Source of the DNA: Tetracladium setigerum
Lineage: Eukaryota > Ascomycota > Leotiomycetes > Helotiales
NCBI GenBank assembly: GCA_031472005.1
Contig: PZJY01000004.1
Span: 1,710,556-1,774,555, forward strand
DNA length: 64,000 bases
Reading direction: 5' to 3'
Each line of letters opens with the position of its first letter. Position 1 is the first letter of the stretch. Below are positions 10,655 through 22,037 of this stretch, in pieces. Under the pieces are notes generated by a model. It was given only the letters and a program-made list of their open reading frames with translations. It did no database searches and had not been told where the DNA came from. The position numbers and the translations under genes are program-made.

Positions 10655-12237
10655 ATGGCAGGTCATGCTGATCACGAACCATCTGGCAATGAGCTTCAGC
10701 CTCAACCATTCAATGCCACCAAACTTGAGCCCGCGAAGAAGAAGCCCAGAAGATCAGGATCGCCTTCAAATTTTGGGTCTCGTCGCTCCGACTCTCGCCC
10801 TACCGAATCTCGACCAAATTCAAGACGATCCCCTCTCCATACAATTCCTCCAAGCGTCGCAGGTCTCCCTCGCCAACAAACCCTAGCAAGCGTCGAAGAT
10901 CACCTTCACCTTTACCCGCCCCCTCCAGACGTCCCAGATCCCCTTCGCCCGAGCCTCGAAAGCAGAAACGACCTGGACAGCGAGCACGTATCACAGATGT
11001 GGACCGAGAACAGATTCGACAGAAGCAACTAGAGCGAGAAAGGGAACAGGAGGAGTTCCTTGCGAAGACAGGCATTCACGATGCGGTCAAACAACATTAC
11101 AATACAGTCCCGGAGCGTGGCAGAGATTGGCGTAAAACAGACAGTAAGATCAAGGGCCTGCGGAGCTTCAACAATTGGGTCAAGAGCACCATTATTCAAA
11201 AGTTTTCGCCATCAGAGGACTATACCCCAGGGGCACAAGAACGAGGCGGCATGGTCTTTGCAGAGGGGCCACCACCAAAAGGTCTGCTAGTTCTAGACAT
11301 TGGATGTGGTAAAGGCGGAGATCTTGGAAAGTGGCAGCAGGCACCTCAACATGTAGAATTATACGTTGGATTAGATCCGGCGGACGTTTCTATTGAACAA
11401 GCCAAGGAACGATATCGACAAATGTCCAGTCGAGGTGGAGGCGGACGGGGAGGCAGAGGAGGACGAGGTGGTAACAATGGTGGTCGATCAGCACCTCCAC
11501 TATTCCAGGGAGAGTTCTTTGCACAAGATTGCTTTGGGGACACCATTGCTAAGAATGCGATTGTTCGGAGGTTGGATTTGATGGAAGCGGTGGACCTTCA
11601 AGATTCGGCGGTGGTGGTTTTGACGTCGTTAGCATGATGTTCTGCATGCATTACGCTTTCGAGAGTGAAGAGAAGGCTCGTTGCATGCTGAGGAATGTGG
11701 CAGGTGCTCTGAAAAAGGGTGGCAAGCTTATTGGATGCATCCCCAACTCGGACGTCTTGAGTAAACGAGTCGAGGAATTTAATGGGAAACAGGCTGCGAA
11801 AGGAAAGAAGGATGGGAGCAAGGAGGGCGAGACAGGAGGAGATGAAGGGGAAATCGAGGAGGGCGAGGCTGAAGCAACAGCTGAGTTTGGAAACGATATC
11901 TATCATGTTCGTTTCCGGGGAAAACACCTGCCGACGGTATCTTCCGACCTCCCTTCGGTTGGAAGTACAACTACTTTTTGCATGAGGCAGTGGAGGAGGT
12001 TCCGGAGTATGTGGTCCCGTGGGAAGCATTCGAGCGATTGCCGAGGACTACAACCTCGAGATGCAATACCACAAATCTTTCGATGAAGTTTGGAAGACGG
12101 AGCAGGACGATGAGATTCTTGGACCGTTGAGCGAACGCATGGGCGTCAGAGGAAGAGGGCGTGGCCCGCTGCTTGTGTCGGAGGGAGAGATGGAGGCAGC
12201 GAGCTTCTATGTGGCCTTCTGCTTCTATAAGGTTTAG
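10655..12237 (+). CDS. ABD1: mRNA cap guanine-N7 methyltransferase, frame broken at four points
   Basis: Begins MAGHADHEPSGNELQ. A basic RS-rich N-terminus is followed by the methyltransferase core: HYNTVPERGRDWRK, SAM motif I LDIGCGKGGDLGKW, then an Arg-Gly-rich insertion (GGGGRGGRGGRGG), then FDVVSMMFCMHYAFES, GGKLIGCIPNSD, FGWKYNYFLHEAVEEVPEYVVPW, and YNLEMQYHKSFDEVW. The enzyme transfers methyl from SAM to the 5' cap guanine in the nucleus. The frame steps back one base four times: C run 10830-10833, GG 11570-11571, CC 11915-11916, and C 12031. One added G or C at each point restores 528 residues that read like the family throughout. No intron of suitable size fits. ABD1 is essential in yeast, so missing bases in the assembly are likelier than a pseudogene. 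Confidence 0.85.
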
Positions 12238-13101
12238 TAGGGGGGTTTGAGAGCACACCTCTATCTTGGTGCGAGGGTAAGAGTGCATATGTGAGATAGT
12301 GATAGGATTAGCGAATAAAGTGCGTTCGTTGCATTCCAGCGATGAGCTCAACCCAAAAATGTAAAACTACAAGGTACCACCTACACTTGCAATGCAGCCA
12401 ATGTGGAAGGTTTATAAGCACCTCCTCCTCCATATTCTTTGCATGATTCCAGAAGATCAAGGAAGACGGGCATGTGATGTGATCTGTTGTGATTTCTTCT
12501 AAATTTATATCTTCGGCGCTTTAGTGAATGCCAAGACCAGGGAGGGATAATAAGAAATAAGCTTATCTCTCCGATCTCCCCAACCCCCAAACTCTCTTCC
12601 CAGGAGCTTTGAGCTTCCCAGAGAGCTCTCCGACACCGCGTCCACTTCTGATGCAACGGCAGCTGTTGCGAGGGCAATTGATACAGTCCCCAGTCATCAA
12701 GTCCCCACGGACACTCCGATAGCTGCTGAGCTTGACCATCCATCCCTCTTCCTCTTGTCCTTCTTTTTCTCTCTTTCCTCCTGCCAGCCGTGTGTTACTC
12801 GCTCCATCCCCCACCCACGGCCAACGCCAATCAGTCACCAATTGATCGCCCCCTTCCCTTGGGACAGTCAACAGCATCCATAATCTGCCCGGCAATTGGC
12901 TCGAGATACACGCACCGCACCTTCTCAGTGTCAAGCAGGCAATCAATACAACAGTGTGCTTGCTGTGGTGCATTTACGACGCTGGAAAAGTCCCATTATT
13001 TCGCCTGACTGACTCCCCCCGCGCGTCAGTCCGTGGAGCGATCTAAGTACCACTACTCGTACTCTCCCGCAACTACTGAAACCGACTGTGTGACGGGCAA
13101 G
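12238..13101. other. Promoter-side region of alanine aminotransferase
   Basis: Between two plus-strand genes, so it holds the ABD1 3' flank and the aminotransferase promoter and 5' leader. Pyrimidine-rich patches occur at 12760-12880. Minus-strand frames (12381-12973) have no recognisable content. Confidence 0.5.
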
Positions 13102-15124
13102 ATGGCTACACTCAATGCGTCATTAACAGCAAAGAGCACCCGCAAGCTTCTTAAAGCCTCTGCCCTCTCATCTTCGCTCACCCACGCATCCCCAAGATCG
13201 AATTGCTTTTCCAGAGCCTGGTCCTCAAATTCTTCAGGTACGTACCTGCGTGGGCGCGTCGTGATGACTTTTCTTTTCCTTGGTGTGGGATGAGCTGCAT
13301 CATTTTTTGCCCAAAAAAAGATTCCGGTGTCGGTCAAACGCGGAAACCCCTCCACCATCTTCCACTACTGCGCTTGGTGGGGTCATGCGATATGTGCTGT
13401 TTCCTCGACCCTTTTTTTCTGTTGCTCGAAAGACTTTATATGCCTCACTGCTCTCGCTCTTGCACATACATTACATTCTTACTCACTATATATATATTTA
13501 GAAAAACATTTCCTACGCTCATTGCAAACCAGCCCCGGACTTCCTCGAACCCAATCCCGCAGCATGTCTTCCACTCCAGCGCTCCGCAGCCTTAACATCA
13601 ACAATATCAACCAGCATGTCGTAGCTGCCAAATACGCCGTGAGAGGAGAACTCGCCGTCAAGTCGGAGGAATACAGAGCCCAATTTGCAAAGGGAACAGG
13701 ACAGGATCTGCCTTTCGATACCGTTATCTCTGCGAACATTGGAAACCCCCAACAATTGGACCAGAAGCCAATTACCTTCTTCCGACAAGTACTGAGTTTG
13801 TTGGAGTACCCCACTTTGTTGGAGTCAGAGGATGTTCTGCTGAACCAACTGGGATACAAGACGGATGTCATTGCGCGGGCGAAATGGCTCTTGAAGTCGG
13901 TTGGTTCGGTCGGTGCATACAGTGCCAGTGCAGGAGTGCCAGCTATCAAAGAGAGTGTTGCCAAATTCATTGAGCGTAAGTCTCGCCATATCTGCCGAAT
14001 TGGCAGATTACTGACCGTTTATCAGGAAGAGATGGCTTCCCATCTGACCCCAAGGATATCTACCTCTCAGGCGGTGCTTCCTCTGGAGTCAACACCCTTC
14101 TCCACATTATTTGCGCATCCAACAAAACTGGTGTTCTCGTCCCAATTCCTCAATACCCACTCTACACCGCTTCCCTTGCCGTTCTCGACTCGGTGTGCGT
14201 TCCATACTATCTGGATGAATCCAAGAACTGGGGAACCGATCTCGAGGCTATCAAGTCGGGCTATGCAAAAGCACAAGCAGAGGGTGTCGATGTTCGTGCT
14301 ATCGTCATTATTAATCCTGGAAACCCTACCGGCGCGAGTCTGCCAGTGGAGGATATCGAGGCTGTCATTAAATTTGCTGCCGAAGAGAAATTGGTGGTGT
14401 TGGCAGATGAAGTCTACCAAACCAATGTTTTCATTGGAAAGTTCCACAGCTTCAAGGCCGTGCTTAGGAGCATGCAAAAGGCAGAGCCTGGAACATATGA
14501 CAACGTTGAACTTGCCTCGCTTCACAGCATTAGCAAGGGTATGGTTGGAGAGTGTGGTCACCGAGGAGGTTATTTCGAGCTTACTGGATTTGACCCAGAG
14601 GTTGTCGAGCAGATCTACAAATTTGTGTCGATCACTCTTTGCTCGCCTGTTATTGGACAGTGTCTCGTTGAATTGATGTGCAATCCACCAAAGGAGGGCG
14701 AGCCAAGTTATGAGCTTTACAAGTCCGAATATGATGGCATCTTTGCTGGTCTACAAAAGAGAGCGACTGCTCTTTACGAGGCCTTCAAGGAGATGGAAGG
14801 TGTCGAGTGCGCTGAACCTCAAGTATGTTTCCATATCTACACATATTGACCTCCACTAACAAATACCAGGGTTCTATGTATCTCTTCCCCACCATCAAGC
14901 TTCCAGAAAAGGCTATTGAAGCCGCCAAGGCGGAAGGTCGAACTCCAGATGAATTCTACGCTTTCCGACTTCTCGATGCCACTGGAGTGTGCGTTGTCGC
15001 TGGTGCAGGTTTCGGCCAAAAGGAGGGCACTCTCCATTTCAGAACGACTTTCCTTGCTCCTGGCACCGAGTGGGTTGGCAGAATCACCAAGTTCCACTCG
15101 GAATTCATGGCCGAATTTAAGTGA
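13102..15124 (+). CDS. ALT1: Alanine aminotransferase with spliced mitochondrial leader
   Basis: Four exons: 13102-13237, 13502-13975, 14026-14822, 14870-15124; total 553 residues with all phases consistent. PLP enzyme interconverting alanine plus 2-oxoglutarate with pyruvate plus glutamate. Seen: IGNPQQLDQKPITFFRQVL, LSGGASSGVNTLL, INPGNPTGASLP (PLP contacts), VLADEVYQ, and the Schiff-base lysine in HSISKGMVGECGHRGGY (about K374). Exon 1 and the start of exon 2 encode a Ser/Arg/Lys/Leu-rich, acid-poor leader (MATLNASLTAKSTRKLLKAS ... RTQSRSMSS), typical of mitochondrial import. The Met at 13564 (MSSTPALRSLNIN) marks where the conserved body begins and could start a cytosolic form. Intron 1 (264 nt) is much longer than the other two. 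Confidence 0.93.
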
Positions 15125-15940
15125 GGGTCGAATCACAAGTGTTGATATTTGAACTTGATCGCGAAGATTTTTGCAACTGGAGTTGGGTCTAGACATGTAT
15201 CTATCTATCTATCTACAGCCAGATATTGGGAGGGCGGGTTTGTTAAAATGGTATGGGATGGATAACTCTCCTCTAAAATATATAGAAGATTGAGAATAAA
15301 TTGATTGTTGGATAGTATGTTTTGTTTTTGTTTTTGCTTGCTTTCACATTATCTGGTATCCCACTGGCCCAAGAAAGTTCCAGGCTAAGTTCAATGGATC
15401 TTAAGAGTGCCTCTCGCATTCTCGCGAACGGGCAATAATTTGAGAGGCAAATTACAAATGCCTCTGAGTGTAGTCAATGGAACTTTCTATCTCTCTTTGA
15501 GGTTTCATATATTATCCGGCATTTGCGGTCCACTATCATTTACCCGTCAATCTACAAGGTTTTATCCCTCTTGGGTTTCTAATCATGTGTTTATGGGCCA
15601 TATATTAATAGTAGGTCAGGATCAAATTCCTGGGCTTGGCTCTTGATTTAAATTGCGGGGAAGGAGAGTGTCTGTGGAGGAAGGGTATGGATGAGGTTTC
15701 GCAGACGAGAGTTTTATATTGATGGTGCAATTTGAGTGTTTATTTTCTCAACACAGAGTATAGTGGGTCGGTTCTATGGCATGATGATTGAGTTTTGGGG
15801 GAAAGGGAGGGGTCTTTGTGTTATAATAAGACAGCTGCTGCTGCTGGGACGGCGAAGTTTGAAATGTTCTCATTTTCTCTCATTGCTTGATAACGCAACC
15901 TACTTCACCTCTCGGCTAAGTCTTCGCTTCGGAATCTATC
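15125..15940. other. Intergenic region upstream of the AA9 gene
   Basis: Aminotransferase 3' flank with a short ATCT repeat at 15199-15214, then the AA9 promoter region. Frames at 15407-15978 show no domain. No specific regulator site is claimed. Confidence 0.5.
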
Positions 15941-17019
15941 ATGAAGTCTTCCTCTATCGCCATTCTTGCTCTTGCTAGTGCAGTAAATGCACACTATACC
16001 CTTCCCTCCTTCATCTACTCGGGTGTAACCCATCCTACCTGGCAACACGGTACTTCCCATTCCTATTCCGTCCGTCTCCTTCTCATCTTCTTTCTTGCTC
16101 TTTCTATCCCTCCTTCCTCTCTCTCTATCTCTGCATATCCCAACAACTAATACCCCTTCCCAACACCCAAGTCCGCCAGTGGACAAACTCTCACACCAAC
16201 GCCCCCGTCGTCGACGTAACCACGCTCCCAATCCGTTGCAACAACAACGGCAGCACGCTCTCAGCCCCCTCCACCCTCCCCGTCACAGCCGGCACAACGC
16301 TCTCCTTCAAAGTCGACCCTAACGTCTACCACGCCGGTCCGGAACTCGTCTATCTCGCTAAAGTGCCTGCTGGAAAGACGGCCGCGAACTGGGATGGTGC
16401 TGGGGCCGTTTGGTTCAAGGTGTTTCAGAAGGGACCGCTGTTGAGTGGTGGGCAGATTTCTTGGCCGGGACTTTGTAGGTTCCTTTTTTTTGGGGTCATA
16501 AACAGCTGGCTTGCTTTGAGTTTACTACCCATCTATACAATCCCACCTTCCCCAGCACACACATATGACTACACACTTGTTAATACAACCCGTACCAACG
16601 CAGCCGCAACATCCATCTCATTCCCCATCCCCGCCAGCACACCCAACGGCGAATACCTCGTCCGAGGCGAGCAGATCGGTCTGCACTCTGCCTCCACAGT
16701 TGGAGGTGCGCAATTCTACATTTCATGTGGACAGATTAGCGTCAGTGGTGGTGGAAATGGCGTTCCAGGCCCGCTGGTTGCCTTTCCTGGTGCCTACAGT
16801 GCGAGTGATCCGGGATTGAAGATTAATATTTACTGGCCTGTGGTAAGTGGGAGTTTTTTGGTTTGCTTGTAGTTTTCTAGGGACTAGGGAGGGAGGGTTT
16901 GGAGGTGTTGCTTTACGGGAAGTTGTTTAAAAGCGTACTCGATGGCATGCTAACGTTTTCTTGGTCCCGATTAGCCGACTACTTATACCTTCCCTGGCCC
17001 AGCTGTTTGGACTGGTTAA
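15941..17019 (+). CDS. Secreted AA9 lytic polysaccharide monooxygenase
   Basis: Four exons: 15941-16049, 16172-16474, 16556-16842, 16975-17019; 247 residues. A signal peptide (MKSSSIAILALASAVNA) is cut before His18, which becomes the copper-binding N-terminal histidine (HYTLPSF). The second histidine of the brace is H90 in VYHAGPELVYLAK, and the axial Tyr is Y192 in AQFYISCGQ. H180 in GEQIGLHS matches the second-sphere histidine. Cys59 and Cys195 fit the conserved disulphide. There is no C-terminal CBM1; the mature protein is a single catalytic domain. AA9 enzymes oxidatively cleave cellulose or related beta-glucans outside the cell and need electrons, for example from cellobiose dehydrogenase or other AA8 haem domains. 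Substrate preference cannot be read. Confidence 0.93.
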
Positions 17020-18014
17020 CAAGGTTCTGTCGGTTGAAGCAAAAGGCTTGAGATGGGGTGTTAGGCAGTACATGGCTTGGTTTTATGAAGACTTGCGGCA
17101 CTGTAGAAAATTAGTATAGGTATTGTCTGCAAACATACCTAGTCATCCGGCCCTTTTATTCAAGTGATGTACCTAGGTAGCTAGCGGAAGCGAAAGTGTT
17201 TTCGGTTGTTGTTTCATCAATGTTTACAAATTAAATTTAGGGGTTTTGGACTCAGAGCCCGTTGGAATTCTTCTATACTATAGAGTAAATCGGGGTAAAA
17301 TATTTGGTGCATTCATAATTTCAATAAAGTGCTGTGTTAGTACAGTGTAAAATACAGTAAATGGCTCGGCTGGAAAGCTGTAGCCAGTTTGATGAGGGGT
17401 TTAGTCAACGACCAGCTCCTTTATTGTGACGCGCTGATTGAGATGGGAAAGACACAGTTTAAGTTACATTCATCAGCTACAACATAACAATTCCATTCAT
17501 TACACTGACTTTAAAAAACAGACCTGACTTCATTTTACTTCTGATTCCTTCCAATCAGGCGCTCAATCTTGAAAACTAGCAACAGGTGACATCACGCTCC
17601 AACAGTTGCTTTCAACCTCGCGATGAGGCTATGCCATGTCAATGAAACAAACCGCCACCTCAAGTGTGGCGCACTCAAGCTGGATGGACATGCCAGGCTC
17701 CATAGCAAGATTTTCCTCATTAATATTGCTCCTCATGTCGAGGTTCGGCCCGTTGACAGCCAGCATAAGGCAGTGGTTGTTACTCGGGCTGCAGCAAAAC
17801 GGGCCCGCTACCTTGTATGCTGGGGTGGAGGCTGCAGGTGAGGTTTCAGGAGGCGCTGCTTGTTGGTTTCTATCTACTGCCTATCTGTAGAACATCTCCA
17901 TCTCCTGAAGTTAGGAAATCACCCTTTAAAATCTTCCATGCGTTCTGATTTATGTTCTTTTTATTGTGTGTGTTATTATTGAAGTTATTGGTGCTTTTTT
18001 TTCTCATTTCAAGC
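17020..18014. other. Intergenic region, about 1 kb
   Basis: AA9 3' flank, then the probable promoter of the membrane protein that follows. Short plus-strand frames at 17623-17890 do not resemble known proteins. No repeat or RNA gene recognised. Confidence 0.5.
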
Positions 18015-20367
18015 ATGTCAAGTGAGCAACAGCCGGCAGCAGAGGAGCATCCACCAACAGTCGCCTCCATCGAGCTTTCGTTAGCTAAAGAGCAAACTAG
18101 AATACTATCAATTCCTGTAGAACACAAAGTAACAGCGCAGTAAGTTTTCACATACTCTCCATGCCTACCTGTCTTCTAACATCTGTGGGAGCAGAGATGA
18201 GCAACAGAATACTAGCGCTGCTTCTAAAGGTGGATGTCCACCCTCCGTATTGCACAAATTTTGCCGCATGCTCGGTCTCGAATCGTTTTATATCATGATC
18301 AAAGAGCTTGGAGGTCCACCTGTCTTAGAAGAGAAAAAGATTGTCATCACCCAAGGATTTTTGGCCGTCTATCAAGCGTCGTTATTCCACATAATTCCTT
18401 TCGCAGCATCCATTGCGCTTGTTGTTCTAAACTTCAAGGGATGTTACATCGGAGGGGAACTCACGGGGCCTATAGGACAGGATAATTTGAGGCTTCTGGG
18501 TCTTCAAGTTGCCGCCAAATTGATGGAGTTGGTGGTAGTGGCCTCATTATCTTCCATCATGTTCGCGCTCCTTCGGCGCCAGTTGATCGATGAAAAGTTA
18601 CCCTTTGGAGCTATCACAGCAGGATTCGAATTCAGCAAAATTTCCTTCCTCTGGAGCAAAGAATTCGTTGCAACTTGTGGAGGGAAGTTCAAGTCTGGAC
18701 CTGTCAAGACGCTTGTCCTCTCAACGATTGTAGTGTTCACACTCTTGAGTGTAGCTATTGGGCCTGCCGCTGCCGTATCGAGTCAACCAGCCCTGCGAAA
18801 TTGGCCAGCTGGAGGCACCACTTTCTACCTGAACTCGACTCTGGATGGAATGTTTCCACTGGTGCTGGATAAGGCACCTCAAACGGCTCAGATTTGCTCT
18901 GCCAATATAACGACCTCTTGCTTCCATTCTAATTACCGTCTCATTGCAGATGAGCTCCTCTCTCACTGGCCAGTAGGGCCATCTGCGTCTAGTTTCATGC
19001 CTGAGAATACCCTTATATCAGGGCAGCATACCTTGCGAAATCTCGGTGTTCGTTTTCGTGGCCCTTTCGTATATCATCCGGCCCTTTCAAGTGTAACTGT
19101 TCCAGTAGCAGCTATTGCCGACGCTGTTACAGCTACAGCAAACTATTGGACACTGGCAGATTATGATATCTGCCACCGAAGAAAGGGGGGTTTTTGCAAC
19201 TATAATGATATATTTTTCTCTGTCGAAACATCACAGCCCGTTACCTATGTTGCATGCCTGGCTGGAGATGTTGGTTCAAGACTCCAGTTTCAAAACGTCC
19301 AACCTCTCACAGCGAATCCACAATATATAGTATTGGAAAATTCTGCGCTGAGACAGCAAGACTGGTTTGAAGCCATAACGCTGAATAGAACCACGACGGC
19401 TGTGGAATGGATCAGTCTTCCACAAACCAATACGAGCCGATCAAGTATCGGTGCAATCGTCGCCATTCCCAAAACCGCAATATCAACCACTCCAGATCAA
19501 GTTTTGGCATGCACAATTGACGCAAGATGGGCAAACGCAACAGTCACTGGTTCTTTCTGGAAAGGTCCTCGGGTCGTCTCAGGATTCCCAATAGACTGGT
19601 CGAGTGCTGGAAGAGAGCAGATGTCAAAGGGAAACCTGACCTGGCCTCTAATTGAGATATCTCCTGCCTGGGCTGAACATCTCAACCCCTCCGTCGACGC
19701 TTTTAACACATCTGCCTTTTCGATGCTAGCTCAAAGTCTAGGCCGAGCCAACGATATTACACAAGTAACGTCTGTCAATACTGCAGTCGAAGCTATCCTC
19801 GGAGTAATGCTCGCAGATGGATTATCACGCATAGGCAGTGAAGCGACAATCCAAGGCAACCTAAAGGACAACTGGAGAGAATCAATTCTTCCCGTTCACG
19901 TCTACGGAAAGGGCGGTTCGGCATTCAACCACACTGTCAACCCTTCCGATGGGTTCGCAAATTTCCAAATGTTGGTCACAGTGAATGGTTATGGTTATGG
20001 TTTTACAGTTGCAACTTTGCTATCCTGTATAGTGCTTTTGGTTTACAGTACTATTGTGTTCTTGTTCGTCGCAAATACGGTCTGGTCAAGGAGAAGTTCG
20101 AGTTCTTGGGAATCCATTTCGGAGATGTTGGCGTTGGCTGTGAATTCAAAGCCTTCTGAAGCTTTGCAAAATACGAGCGCGGGCATTCAATCTTTGGTTA
20201 CACTGAAGGAAAGCGTTCGAATTGGTTGTAATGGTGAGCATTTGGAGATGATCTTTGGAAAGTATGATGATCGGGTTTTTGAGAGGACGAGTGGAGAGGA
20301 GGACAGAGGGGAAGAGGGAGCAAAAGAAACACTGAAAAAGGTTGGTTTGAGTTTGTACTATAGCTAG
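18015..20367 (+). CDS. Large fungal multi-pass membrane protein of unknown function
   Basis: Two exons: 18015-18139 and 18195-20367 (55 nt intron), 765 residues. Start MSSEQQPAAEEHPPTVASIE. Hydrophobic spans occur near residues 75-97 (QASLFHIIPFAASIALVVLN), 115-145, 183-205 (LVLSTIVVFTLLSVAIGPAA) and close to the C-terminus at about 635-665 (ATLLSCIVLLVYSTIVFLFV). The long segment between the third and last spans has many N-glycosylation-like NxS/T sites and several Cys, so it is probably extracytosolic. This layout is common in uncharacterised ascomycete membrane proteins; I recognise no named domain. The cytosolic tail is acidic and charged. Function unknown; a sensor or adhesion role would be a guess. 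Confidence 0.75.
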
Positions 20368-20757
20368 CTGAATTCTATCTACCTAGAGTGTGATGTATTT
20401 GATATTTCTGCGAGTGTCCTGATCCTGCTGTTTTAGATGATAGAAGCGAAGGTTAGTAACATGTTTACCTTGATGTGAGAAAATTTAATGATTGAACAGG
20501 ATGATAGGCTCTGACAGGGAGTTCTGCAAAATGGGAAGGTCATCTTGACTCACAAAGTACTTGCATATATTGATGACTCCAGCTCGCTAAGCCTTCAACC
20601 CGACCACAGTCACAATCTAAGAAATCTCCACTTTGCCGGCATGCAACAAACTATTGTATACAATCGCATCTCCCTCTCTTTCCTACTTACACCGACACAG
20701 TCTCAAAAACTGATTTCCACATCCTTGCCATCTTAGCAATCCAATACAGCTAAAACA
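20368..20757. other. Intergenic region upstream of the RapZ-C-like gene
   Basis: 390 bp holding the 3' flank of the membrane-protein gene and the promoter of the next plus-strand gene. Nothing distinct seen. Confidence 0.45.
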
Positions 20758-21753
20758 ATGGCCTCTCCACCCCACCACGTAACCTTTGCACCCTTCCCCT
20801 CCTACGCACCAAATTCATCCTCACCCTCACAAGCACACTCACAAGCACACTCACATTCCCACGCACACTCTCACTCCCACTCCCACTCCCACTCACATTC
20901 CTCCTCCCACTCACATTCACACCCCTCAACTCCACCACTCCACCACAACCCAAACCACCATCCCACAACAACAATAACCAAATCCATCCTCACCCACAAA
21001 GTCCACCCTATCCTCCCACTCCTGCAATTAACATCACACTCTCACACGCCCCCACTCAATCCCACACCAAATCTCAAGATAGATGTGAGATCACTGCCTA
21101 ATCCGCCGAAGAATGTGAGGGATAGGTATGATGGGAGGGACAAGAGATTGAGGGAGTGGTTGATTATGGGGGAGAGGGGAGGAAAAGGAGGTGTGAAAGG
21201 TGTTAGGGATAGTTCTGGTGGTGGTGATGGAAGTGGGAATGTGTTTTTGGAGAGGTTGGAGAGTGCTAAGAGAGGAATTTTAGAGGGGATGAAGGAGTTA
21301 GTGGGGTTGAACGCGAATCTTGGGGATGGAGGTGGTGATGGGGATGAGAGAGTAATGGAAAAGGTTGAGGAGGATGGTGCAAAGGCACCTGATGATAAAG
21401 TGAACGGAAAATCCGCGAGTGGAGAAGGAAAAGGTCACGGTGCTCTCCCGGACTTACATTTCCTAACCATAGGAAACAATATGGAAGAGGCAAGTACAAC
21501 GGACATTTCAATTTTGGAAAACAAAGATAATGAGGAAGAGGATGAAGACGTAACCAGCAATGAGAGAGTGGTTTTCCGAGTTGGTATCTTTTGCGAGATG
21601 GGAAGGCATCGGAGTGTAGCGATGGTTGAGGAACTTGCAAGACTAGAATGGCCTGGGTGGGATGTAGAAGTTGTTCATAGGGATGTGGAGAGAAAGAAAG
21701 AGAGGCAAAAAAAGCATGGACGTGGGAATAGGAGGGGATTTTCTCCTGAATGA
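20758..21753 (+). CDS. RapZ C-terminal-domain-like protein with His-Ser-rich N-terminus
   Basis: Single exon, 331 residues. Residues 1-60 are low complexity, with alternating His and Ser (HSHAHSHSHSHSHSSSHS), then a Pro/His/Thr-rich linker. The C-terminal part has two segments resembling the C-terminal domain of bacterial RapZ (YvcJ) proteins: IDVRSLPNPP near residue 108, and FRVGIFCEMGRHRSVAMVEE near residue 277 (bacterial pattern: CTGGxHRSV), followed by VEVVHRDVERKK. The Walker-type kinase half of RapZ is absent. In enterobacteria RapZ controls GlmZ small RNA; the fungal role is unknown. The segment between the two motifs is Gly/Asp-rich and probably a flexible insertion. The His-rich part could bind metal, by inference. 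Confidence 0.75.
   Translation: MASPPHHVTFAPFPSYAPNSSSPSQAHSQAHSHSHAHSHSHSHSHSHSSSHSHSHPSTPPLHHNPNHHPTTTITKSILTHKVHPILPLLQLTSHSHTPPLNPTPNLKIDVRSLPNPPKNVRDRYDGRDKRLREWLIMGERGGKGGVKGVRDSSGGGDGSGNVFLERLESAKRGILEGMKELVGLNANLGDGGGDGDERVMEKVEEDGAKAPDDKVNGKSASGEGKGHGALPDLHFLTIGNNMEEASTTDISILENKDNEEEDEDVTSNERVVFRVGIFCEMGRHRSVAMVEELARLEWPGWDVEVVHRDVERKKERQKKHGRGNRRGFSPE
20831..20920 (+). repeat. CA/CT-rich coding microsatellite (His-Ser repeat)
   Basis: Imperfect CACTCC/CACTCA-type hexamer repeat inside the preceding gene; it encodes the alternating His-Ser tract. Repeat length is likely to vary between strains. Confidence 0.8.
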
Positions 21754-22037
21754 GAGAGAAGCAGTGTTCGCGGTTTGATACGGTAATCTCAACGAGACTC
21801 ACGTTTTATGAAGAGAATAACTTCAGTCTTCGAGTCGAATAGATTATATCTTTTCGGGTTGTGACTAATGTTACATGTTATTGCAATGGATATTTTATCG
21901 TCCATATATAATGATGTCAATTCATCCCATCCACCCGCAACGCCAAATCACGCCTTGAGATGATGATAACTGCGTCCAACCCCATATTGCAAATTTGAGT
22001 GACATAATAATATCCATCGCATGTGATTTAGCAAACC

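Noticed and set aside
10777..10824. Candidate 48-nt intron to explain the first ABD1 frame slip
   Set aside because: Its length is a multiple of three, so it cannot change the frame.
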